Positions 35,844-43,137 of a stretch of DNA of 64,000 nucleotides are shown here, piece by piece. The stretch is taken from assembly GCA_032251455.1 (NCBI GenBank), contig JAVVEG010000012.1, forward strand, positions 45,478 through 109,477. Direction: 5' to 3'. The notes under the pieces are model-generated. The model saw only the letters and a list, made by a program, of their open reading frames with translations. It was not told the DNA's origin and searched no databases. Each line of letters opens with the position of its first letter. Within the stretch, counting starts at the first letter, position 1. The position numbers and the translations under genes are program-made. The stretch comes from JAVVEG01 sp032251455 (GTDB lineage Bacteria > Pseudomonadota > Gammaproteobacteria > Pseudomonadales > Pseudohongiellaceae).

Positions 35844-38800
35844 TTACATATTGCGCCGATACTGCCCGCCAACCTCGAAAAACGCCTCGGTGATCTGCCC
35901 CAATGAACAGTGGCGAACTGCTTCCATCAATTCGGCAAACACATTCTCATCGTGAATCGCAGCCTGCTTCAGCCTGGCCAATGCCTGTTCAGCCGCAGCG
36001 GCATGCTGTGCCTGAAATTCCCGCAGCCGCTTTATCTGGCTCTGTTTTTCCGCTTCGGTCGAACGGGCCAGAGCCAGTGTGAAAGGTTGTTCTCCCTGAG
36101 TTGACTCCTGCTCCGGCAGAAAAGTATTGACTCCGATAATGGGCAGGCTGCCATCGTGCTTCTTGTGCTCGTAGTAAAGCGACTCATCCTGAATGCGGCC
36201 GCGCTGATACCCCGTCTCCATGGCGCCAAGTACACCACCGCGTTCGGAGATTCTTTCAAACTCCTGCAGCACGGCTTCCTCCACCAGATCGGTCAGCTCG
36301 TCAATAATGAAGGCCCCCTGATTCGGGTTTTCATTACGGGCCAGACCCCACTCTTTGTTGATGACCAACTGGATGGCCATGGCCCGCCGCACTGATTCAT
36401 CGGTGGGTGTGGTTATTGCTTCATCATAGGCATTGGTATGCAGGCTGTTGCAATTGTCATAAATGGCAATCAGGGCCTGCAGCGTGGTGCGGATATCATT
36501 GAAGGCCATTTCCTGGGCATGCAGGGAGCGGCCGGAAGTCTGGATATGGTATTTCAGTTTCTGGCTGCGCTCATTGGCCCCGTATTTCTCGCGCATGACC
36601 GTTGCCCAGATGCGCCGGGCCACCCGTCCCAGCACGGTATATTCGGCATCCATGCCATTGGAGAAGAAAAACGAGAGATTGGGGGCAAAATCATCGATGG
36701 CCATCCCCCGGGCCAGATAGGCTTCCACAAAGGTAAAGCCATTGGACAGGGTAAAGGCCAGTTGCGAGATCGGATTGGCCCCAGCCTCGGCAATGTGGTA
36801 GCCGGAAATCGAGACTGAATAAAAATTGCGCACCTTGTTGGCAATGAAATATTCCTGGATGTCCCCCATCAGCTTGAGGCTGAATTCCGTCGAGAAAATA
36901 CAGGTGTTCTGCCCCTGATCCTCCTTCAGGATATCGGCCTGCACCGTGCCCCTGACACTGGCCAGGGTATGGGCGCGAATGTCCGCCTCTTCGGCAGGTT
37001 CCGGCTCACGTTGCTGTGCCTGCCGGAACTGTTCCAGCTGTTGCTCGATGGCAGTATTCAGGAACATGGCCAGAATCGTCGGTGCCGGCCCATTGATGGT
37101 CATCGACACCGAGGTGTCGGGACTGCACAGATCAAAGCCCTCATACAACACTTTCATGTCATCGAGGGTGGCAATGGAGACACCGGAATTACCGACCTTG
37201 CCGTAAATGTCCGGACGTTCATCCGGATCGAAGCCATACAGTGTCACCGAATCGAATGCCGTGGACAGCCGCTTTGCCGGTGCATGCGCGGACAGCGCCT
37301 TGAAGCGTCGATTGGTACGGAAGGCATCACCCTCCCCGGCGAACATTCTGGTCGGATCTTCGCCTTCGCGTTTGAACTCGAACACGCCCGCCGTATAGGG
37401 AAAGCGGCCGGGAAGATTTTCCAGCAGCAGCCAGCGCAGCAGCTCGCCGTGCTCTTCGGTTCTTGGCAGCGCCACCTTGCGCACCTGGGTGCCGGACAGG
37501 GTTGTCGTAGCCAGCTGGGTACGGATTTCCTTGTCGCGGCTGCGTACCACCAATTCATCCTCGCTGTAGCGCGCCTTGTCTTCAGGCCACTGTTGCAGCA
37601 GCCTGAGGCTGTCTGCATGCAGTTGCTGCTCGCGTGCTGCCGCCAGACTGTGCAGGGCTTCCACGCCCACTGTTGCTGCGCCCGAGTGTTGCGCCAGCAT
37701 CTCCGCACTGGCCAGCAGTTGCTGCCTCTGACGGGCAATTTGACTCTGTTGTTCGGCCTGCCGGCGATAATTGCGGGACGTTTCTGCGATTTCCGCCAGA
37801 TAGCGCTGCCGTTGCGGGGGCACGATGGCTGCCTTGCTGGAGGAAGTCCGGGTGCTGACCCTGGCCAGGCGATGCTCGAACTGCTTCAGCCCCTGCGTCC
37901 GCAATACCGGCACCAGACCCTGGTACAGCGCCGTCACGCCATCATCGTTGAATTTGGCAGCAATGGTGCCGTAGACCGGCATGCTTTCCACACGCTCGGC
38001 AAAAGCCTGGCGGTTGCGTTGAATCTGTTTGCTGACATCCCGCAGAGCATCCTCGGCGCCTTTGCGGTCAAACTTGTTGATGGCAACGACATCGGCAAAA
38101 TCCAGCATGTCGATTTTTTCCAGCTGACTGGCCGCACCAAACTCAGGTGTCATCACATACAGGGCAGCATCCACGAAAGGCACGATGCCCGCATCACCCT
38201 GACCGATGCCGGGTGTTTCCACGATAATCAGATCAAAGCCCGAGACTTTGACTGCGGCAATGATATCTGCCATCGCAGCCGGCACTTCAGTGCTGGCCTT
38301 GCGGGTGGCGATGGAGCGCATATAGATGCTGTCATGGTAGATGGCGTTCATCCTGACCCGGTCCCCCAGCAGGGCGCCACCGGTTTTGCGGCGCGTGGGG
38401 TCAATCGCCAGCACGGCTATCTGCAGGCTGTCCCCGGCATCCTGGCGCAAGCGGCGGATCAACTCATCAGTCAGTGAAGACTTACCCGCACCACCCGTCC
38501 CGGTAATACCCAGCACAGGGGTTTGCCCACCGCGCAACTGCGCCGATTTCCTGATCTGCTGCAGCAAGGTTTCTGAACACTGTTCATACTCCAGCAGGGT
38601 GATGACCCGGGCCAGGACATTGCGATCACCTGCGGCCAGCGCAGTGCAGTCCTTAACCCCGGCAGCCAGGCCTGCATTGCGGGTCTGCGTCAGCATCTCG
38701 TCGATCATGCCCTGCAAGCCCATGCGCTGGCCGTCCTCGGGAGAATAGATGCGATTGACCCCGTATTCATGCAGTTGCGCGATCTCGGCAGGAATGATGA

Positions 38801-39149
38801 CCCCGCCTCCCCCACCGAACACCTTGATGTGGCCGGCACCGCGCGCCCGCAGGCTGTCGATCATGTACTGGAAATACTCGATGTGCCCACCCTGATAGGA
38901 GCTGATGGCAATCGCCTGTACATCCTCCTGTACGGCGGCCTCCACCACCTCAAGCACCGAACGGTTGTGCGCCAGATGAATGACCTCGGCACCGGAAGCC
39001 TGCAACATGCGACGCATGACATTGATGGCAGCATCATGGCCGTCAAACAGACTGGCGGCAGTGACGAAGCGCGGCCAGGCAACTGCGACAGGCTGTGCGG
39101 AAGTGGCCGCGCCAGACGCGGAGTTCATGGACTCTGAAGGGGATGTCAC
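35844..39149 (-). CDS. icmF: Fused isobutyryl-CoA mutase with G-protein chaperone
   Basis: A 1101-residue fusion of three parts. Residues about 20-150 are the cobalamin-binding domain (FDGHDAAINVMRRML, then SSYQGGH). Residues about 205-420 are a MeaB-like GTPase with P-loop GTGGAGKSS. From about 550 to the end is the acyl-CoA mutase TIM-barrel part (ISGYHIAEAGANPISQLAF). IcmF interconverts isobutyryl-CoA and n-butyryl-CoA using adenosylcobalamin, and some forms act on isovaleryl/pivalyl-CoA. The GTG start at 39149 has AGGAG 8 bases before it. It diverges from a MerR regulator, with a strong promoter overlapped by a palindrome. Confidence 0.94.
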   Translation of the reverse strand: MTSPSESMNSASGAATSAQPVAVAWPRFVTAASLFDGHDAAINVMRRMLQASGAEVIHLAHNRSVLEVVEAAVQEDVQAIAISSYQGGHIEYFQYMIDSLRARGAGHIKVFGGGGGVIIPAEIAQLHEYGVNRIYSPEDGQRMGLQGMIDEMLTQTRNAGLAAGVKDCTALAAGDRNVLARVITLLEYEQCSETLLQQIRKSAQLRGGQTPVLGITGTGGAGKSSLTDELIRRLRQDAGDSLQIAVLAIDPTRRKTGGALLGDRVRMNAIYHDSIYMRSIATRKASTEVPAAMADIIAAVKVSGFDLIIVETPGIGQGDAGIVPFVDAALYVMTPEFGAASQLEKIDMLDFADVVAINKFDRKGAEDALRDVSKQIQRNRQAFAERVESMPVYGTIAAKFNDDGVTALYQGLVPVLRTQGLKQFEHRLARVSTRTSSSKAAIVPPQRQRYLAEIAETSRNYRRQAEQQSQIARQRQQLLASAEMLAQHSGAATVGVEALHSLAAAREQQLHADSLRLLQQWPEDKARYSEDELVVRSRDKEIRTQLATTTLSGTQVRKVALPRTEEHGELLRWLLLENLPGRFPYTAGVFEFKREGEDPTRMFAGEGDAFRTNRRFKALSAHAPAKRLSTAFDSVTLYGFDPDERPDIYGKVGNSGVSIATLDDMKVLYEGFDLCSPDTSVSMTINGPAPTILAMFLNTAIEQQLEQFRQAQQREPEPAEEADIRAHTLASVRGTVQADILKEDQGQNTCIFSTEFSLKLMGDIQEYFIANKVRNFYSVSISGYHIAEAGANPISQLAFTLSNGFTFVEAYLARGMAIDDFAPNLSFFFSNGMDAEYTVLGRVARRIWATVMREKYGANERSQKLKYHIQTSGRSLHAQEMAFNDIRTTLQALIAIYDNCNSLHTNAYDEAITTPTDESVRRAMAIQLVINKEWGLARNENPNQGAFIIDELTDLVEEAVLQEFERISERGGVLGAMETGYQRGRIQDESLYYEHKKHDGSLPIIGVNTFLPEQESTQGEQPFTLALARSTEAEKQSQIKRLREFQAQHAAAAEQALARLKQAAIHDENVFAELMEAVRHCSLGQITEAFFEVGGQYRRNM

Positions 39150-39203
39150 CGTTGGGCTCCTGCGCCTTGCGCATATGGATTGAATCGGGGCTTGGTCTGA
39201 CCT

Positions 39204-39231
39204 ATTATATTGACGTTAACGTAAACGTCAA
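39204..39231 (-). promoter_or_regulatory. icmF promoter overlapped by a LiuR-type palindromic operator
   Basis: On the minus strand TTGACG (39231-39226) and a perfect TATAAT (39209-39204) are separated by 16 bp, a near-consensus sigma-70 promoter. Bases 39210-39231 form a 22-bp palindrome with arms TTGACGTT and AACGTCAA and two mismatched pairs in the centre. It covers the -35 and the whole spacer. The shape agrees with MerR-family operators, and the adjacent regulator gene starts 16 bp beyond it, so autoregulation of both genes is likely. Confidence 0.8.
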
Positions 39232-39246
39232 TTCAGGACTGCCCGC

Positions 39247-39693
39247 ATGAATGAATCCCTTCCGGCTTATCTGAGCCCAGGCTATCTGCGCCGCCATGCC
39301 CTGGACCCTCATGCCACCGGCCCGAAAACCTATACCATTTCCGAACTGGCCCGGGAATTCGACATCACCACCCGCGCCATTCGTTTCTATGAAAGTGAAC
39401 ACCTGATCAACCCGGCGCGACAGGGCCGCAACCGTCTTTACAGTCAACGCGACCACACCCGCCTGAAACTGATACTGCGCGGCAAGCGGCTTGGTTTTGC
39501 CCTGACCGAAATCCGCGAAATGTTTGCCCTTTATGACTCTGAACAGGGCGAGCAGGCCCAGCTGAATCTGGTGCTGAGCAAGGTCAAGGCACGCCGACAG
39601 CTACTGCAGCAACAACTGGAAGATATTCAGCTGAGTCTGCATGAACTGGACGAGCAGGAGAAACGCTGCCTGCAACGTCTGCGATCGCTTTAA
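39247..39693 (+). CDS. liuR: MerR family regulator, LiuR-like
   Basis: A 148-residue regulator. The MerR winged-helix DNA-binding part is TYTISELAREFDITTRAIRFYE near residues 29-50 (in parts), followed by an effector-side coiled coil with two hydrophobic heptad runs. No cysteine metal-binding pattern is present, as expected for LiuR-type regulators of branched-chain amino acid and acyl-CoA breakdown rather than metal sensors. Its divergence from icmF with a shared palindrome supports local control. An AGGA is 8 bases before the ATG. The symbol is by family resemblance, not proof. Confidence 0.8.
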   Translation: MNESLPAYLSPGYLRRHALDPHATGPKTYTISELAREFDITTRAIRFYESEHLINPARQGRNRLYSQRDHTRLKLILRGKRLGFALTEIREMFALYDSEQGEQAQLNLVLSKVKARRQLLQQQLEDIQLSLHELDEQEKRCLQRLRSL

Positions 39694-39746
39694 GAAACCT
39701 CTGCACAAGTCCTTAACCCTGACTCTCATCACCACGGAATCTCACC

Positions 39747-40937
39747 ATGACCCAGCACTCACGCAATAACACTGTCATTCTCGGCGCCGCACGCACTCCA
39801 GTGGGTGCTTTTCAAGGGGTATTTTCCTCAACTCCAGCCCCGGTTCTGGGTACGCTTGCCTGCAAGGAAGCGTTGGCCCGTTCCGGCCTGGGCAGCGATG
39901 ACATCGATGAGCTGCTGTTCGGTTGTGTACTGCCGGCAGGCCTGGCCCAGGCGCCGGCGCGACAGGTAGCCCTCGGTGCCGGGCTGGCCATGAGTACGCC
40001 CTGCACCACGGTGAACAAGATGTGTGGTTCGGGCATGAAAACGGTGATGATGGCTGATGACCAGATCTGCGCCGGGCATGCCGAAATCGTAATTGCCGGC
40101 GGGATGGAAAACATGACGCTGGCTCCCTACCTGCTGCCCAAGGCCAGAGGCGGCTTGCGCCTGGGTCATGGCGAACTCAAGGATCACATGTTTCTGGATG
40201 GCCTGGAAGATGCCTATTCCGGCCGATTGATGGGCAGCTTCGCCCAGGAACTGGCGGATCGCTATCAATTGAGCCGGGAGCAGATGGATGCCTATGCCAT
40301 CGCATCCCTGCAACGTGCCCAGCAGGCCATCGCCGAGGGCTGGTTCCACCGGGAGACTGTCCGCGTAACGGTCAATACCCGTACTGGCGAACAGCAGGTT
40401 GTTGATGATGAATTGCCGGGCAAAGCCTCACTGGAGAAGATTCCTCTGCTGAAACCTGCCTTTGCCAAAGACGGTACGGTGACTGCCGCCAATTCCAGTG
40501 CCATCTCTGACGGTGCAGCCGCCCTGGTGTTGATGAATGAGGAATCTGCCCGCGCCCGCAATCTGCAACCCATGGCCCGCATTCTGGCACAGGCCAGTCA
40601 TGCCCGTGAACCCGGGGAGTTTACCATCGCCCCCATAGGTGCCATCGAAAAAGTGCTGGCGCGTGCCGGCTGGGCAGCCAGCGAGCCGGATCTGTATGAA
40701 ATCAATGAAGCCTTTGCCATGGTGCCCATGCTCGCCATGCAGGCGCTTGGCCTGGATCATGCCAGGGTCAACATCCATGGCGGCGCCTGCGCGCTGGGGC
40801 ACCCGGTAGGAGCCTCCGGCGCCCGCATCATCGTGACCCTGCTGCATGCCCTGCAACGCACCGGCGGCAGGCGCGGCGTGGCCAGCCTGTGTATCGGCGG
40901 CGGCGAAGCCGTGGCCATTGCGCTGGAGCTGCTCTGA
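39747..40937 (+). CDS. Acetyl-CoA C-acetyltransferase (thiolase)
   Basis: A 396-residue thiolase. The acylated cysteine is Cys93 in NKMCGSGMKTV, the base is the His of GGACALGHPVGASGAR, and the second cysteine is in SLCIGGGEA. It is closest in pattern to acetyl-CoA acetyltransferases that form or split acetoacetyl-CoA. Lying 53 bp after the LiuR-like gene on the same strand, it is probably co-expressed with it and could act in isoleucine or ketone-body style breakdown. A different thiolase is at 55380. Confidence 0.92.
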   Translation: MTQHSRNNTVILGAARTPVGAFQGVFSSTPAPVLGTLACKEALARSGLGSDDIDELLFGCVLPAGLAQAPARQVALGAGLAMSTPCTTVNKMCGSGMKTVMMADDQICAGHAEIVIAGGMENMTLAPYLLPKARGGLRLGHGELKDHMFLDGLEDAYSGRLMGSFAQELADRYQLSREQMDAYAIASLQRAQQAIAEGWFHRETVRVTVNTRTGEQQVVDDELPGKASLEKIPLLKPAFAKDGTVTAANSSAISDGAAALVLMNEESARARNLQPMARILAQASHAREPGEFTIAPIGAIEKVLARAGWAASEPDLYEINEAFAMVPMLAMQALGLDHARVNIHGGACALGHPVGASGARIIVTLLHALQRTGGRRGVASLCIGGGEAVAIALELL

Positions 40938-40940
40938 GCG

Positions 40941-41684
40941 TTATTGCCGCAGCAGATTGCGCACACCATCTCGCAGGCGATCGGCATTGTCATTGACCGC
41001 ATCGGTGCCGCGCTGCAGTTGCTCCTGCAACTGTTGTTGCGTCGCCTCGCGCAGCTGATCGAGGTTGGCCCGCAGCAAGGTCTGGCTGATGGCAGCAAGC
41101 ACCTGTCGCAGCGCCTCTTCCAGGCTTACCGAGTCACTTTCCTCCCCGATATTCTGCAGCCGTATATCGGGCAGAGGCACGGGAGCGGTGAGCCCTCCAG
41201 CCACCAGGTTCACCCTGGGATTGATGATCTGCAGGTCGCGGATGACCACCTGCGTCGCTGCTGCCGCCTGATCACTCTCGGCCGGAGCAGAAGCATCAGC
41301 CGACGATAACTGCGCCATCAGGGTTCTTACATTGTCCGTGCGCAGCTGGGTTTCATAGGTGATCACCGGACTGTCGATGGTAATTGAAGTAATTTCCACG
41401 ACATCGGAAAAAACCGAACCGACCGCAAGCGCCAGGCTGACATTGCCCAGCTCAAAAATATACGGGGCCGAGAACCCTTCCGGATTGCCGACCAGCAGGC
41501 CATCGATGCTGCCGCTGCCACTCAATGGCGAGAGACTGACTGCATCCACCGTGACCTCGGTGCCCAGCACCTGGGGGCCAACATACTCAATACTGCTTTT
41601 GACCACCGAATCCAGATAGACAAACACCAGCGCGAAAGACACCAGCAACAGGGCGAAAACGGCAAGCAACAGTTTTTTTATCAT
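40941..41684 (-). CDS. AsmA/DUF748-like periplasmic protein
   Basis: A 247-residue protein with one N-terminal membrane anchor (residues 3-25) and a periplasmic beta-rich domain. The pattern LGTEVTVDAVSLSPLSGSGSIDGLLVGNPEGF near residues 43-75 (in parts) is AsmA-like: the start of a repeating beta-groove unit. The C-terminal 60 residues are a Gln/Arg-rich coiled coil. AsmA-like proteins affect outer-membrane lipid transport, but this short form is not a characterised member. Start at ATG 41684 behind AGGAG; the longer frame is rejected. Its stop is 3 bp from that of the thiolase. Confidence 0.7.
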   Translation of the reverse strand: MIKKLLLAVFALLLVSFALVFVYLDSVVKSSIEYVGPQVLGTEVTVDAVSLSPLSGSGSIDGLLVGNPEGFSAPYIFELGNVSLALAVGSVFSDVVEITSITIDSPVITYETQLRTDNVRTLMAQLSSADASAPAESDQAAAATQVVIRDLQIINPRVNLVAGGLTAPVPLPDIRLQNIGEESDSVSLEEALRQVLAAISQTLLRANLDQLREATQQQLQEQLQRGTDAVNDNADRLRDGVRNLLRQ

Positions 41685-41876
41685 GAGCGTACTCCTTGCA
41701 TTTGATCTAATGGAATAATTACCTATTGAGCCCAAGCAGGCAAGCGGCTTTGAATGACACGGCTGTGACACCCGATTAAGTGCTTGCCTGGATGTAATCG
41801 TCCTGCGATGATTGCTCAACAATTTTTCATGTCCTGGCAAGAGAACCAAGGCATACGGCAAAGAGAAGTATCACCT

Positions 41877-42296
41877 ATGGAACCCGATATTATTGGCGGG
41901 CTGGGCGGAGGTCTTTTGATCGGCCTGGCCAGCGCCCTGATGCTGCTGCTGATTGGCAGGATAGCCGGTATCTCCGGTATTCTGGGCGGCGTTGTGACGG
42001 GTGGCTCCCGCGCTGAATTTCCCTGGCGACTGGCTTTTGTAGCCGGTCTGATTGGCGGTGGCGTGCTCTATCGTCTGCTCATCGGTCCGCTGGTCATCAC
42101 CATGCAGGCCGAAGGTCCGGTATTGATTCTGGCGGGCCTGCTGGTGGGTTTTGGCACCCGCATCGGCTCCGGCTGCACATCCGGTCATGGCGTCTGCGGT
42201 CTGGCCCGGCGTTCACCCCGATCCCTGGCGGCAACTGTCCTGTTCATCGGAGTTGCCGCCCTGACCGTGTTCATTACCAGGCATCTGCTGTCATGA
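41877..42296 (+). CDS. YeeE/YedE family protein, first half
   Basis: A 139-residue membrane protein with about four helices. The family motif GFGTRIGSGCTSGHGVCGLAR near residues 96-116 (in parts) carries two cysteines. Full-length YeeE/YedE (TsuA) proteins move thiosulfate or sulfur groups through a chain of cysteines; here the protein is split into two half-size genes, as in PmpA/PmpB. ATG 41877 is preferred because a purine-rich AGAGAAG precedes it and membrane homology begins there. The second half follows with an ATGA overlap. Confidence 0.85.
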   Translation: MEPDIIGGLGGGLLIGLASALMLLLIGRIAGISGILGGVVTGGSRAEFPWRLAFVAGLIGGGVLYRLLIGPLVITMQAEGPVLILAGLLVGFGTRIGSGCTSGHGVCGLARRSPRSLAATVLFIGVAALTVFITRHLLS

Positions 42297-42721
42297 AAGG
42301 ATTCATCACTCTCCCGACTACGGTTGCCTTTGTCTGTGGCCTTATCTTTGGTCTTGGCCTGAGTATTTCCGGCATGGTCAATCCCGCCAGGGTTATCGGT
42401 TTTCTGGATGTGGCCGGGGACTGGGACATGACCTTGCTGCTGGTGATGGGCGGCGCCCTGGCAGTCACTGCAGTGAGCTTTCCACTGATCACAAGGCGCA
42501 GCAAACCCGTACTGGAACAGGAATTTGTTCTGCCCACCAAAACCCGGATTGACAAACCATTGATAAGCGGCGCCATTCTGTTCGGAGTGGGCTGGGGATT
42601 GGCAGGGCTCTGTCCAGGCCCCGCCCTGACTGGCCTGGCCTCGCTGTCACCTTCCCTTTTTCTTTTTGTTGCCGCCATGGTGGCGGGACAACTATTAGCC
42701 ACAAGCCTGGAGCGCTCATGA
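42293..42721 (+). CDS. YeeE/YedE family protein, second half
   Basis: A 142-residue partner of the preceding half, with about four helices. It begins with GLIFGLGLSISGMVNPARVIGFLDVAG and later has GWGLAGLCPGPALTGL, the second conserved Cys-Pro-Gly-Pro motif of the family. The overlap of four bases at its start and again at its stop with the DoxX gene points to one translation-coupled unit. Likely role: movement of sulfur-containing small molecules across the inner membrane. Confidence 0.85.
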   Translation: MKGFITLPTTVAFVCGLIFGLGLSISGMVNPARVIGFLDVAGDWDMTLLLVMGGALAVTAVSFPLITRRSKPVLEQEFVLPTKTRIDKPLISGAILFGVGWGLAGLCPGPALTGLASLSPSLFLFVAAMVAGQLLATSLERS

Positions 42722-43137
42722 TTGCCAACATTACCCTGCTGTTCACACCTGCTGCCCGTCTCATTCTGGGTATCTATTTCCTGCTGCCGGGGATCATGAA
42801 ACTGACCGACTACCAGGGCACTGCCGATTACATGGCGTCACATGGCATGATTTTCATTCCCTTCTTTCTTATCCTCACCGCAATTATCCAGATTGGCGGC
42901 TCATTTGCCCTGATCGCCGGTTACAAGACCCAACTGGTTGCTTTTGTTTTTGCCGGACTGACCCTGGTGATCAGCCTGGTTCTGCATGATTTCTGGACCA
43001 TGGAACCCAGCCTGCAGACAGCACACGAAACCCAGAATTTTTTCAAGAACATGGGCATCATGGGTGGCTTGCTGGCTTTGAGCGGTCATGGTGGCGGCGC
43101 GTTCAGCCTGGATAATCGCAACAAGCGTTCAGGCTGA
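42718..43137 (+). CDS. DoxX family membrane protein
   Basis: A 139-residue protein with four membrane helices and the DoxX pattern ARLILGIYFLLPGIMKL near the N-terminus and GSFALIAGYKTQL in the middle. In archaea DoxD/DoxX proteins are subunits of thiosulfate:quinone oxidoreductase, which fits the preceding YeeE/YedE pair; many bacterial DoxX proteins have other or unknown roles. It overlaps the upstream stop by four bases and the convergent PEP carboxylase stop by nine. Confidence 0.8.
   Translation: MIANITLLFTPAARLILGIYFLLPGIMKLTDYQGTADYMASHGMIFIPFFLILTAIIQIGGSFALIAGYKTQLVAFVFAGLTLVISLVLHDFWTMEPSLQTAHETQNFFKNMGIMGGLLALSGHGGGAFSLDNRNKRSG

Noticed and set aside
36969..38477. 502-codon plus-strand open frame within icmF
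   Set aside because: It is the antisense shadow of a certain IcmF gene in GC-rich DNA; its composition (many His, Gln, Leu) is typical of such shadows.
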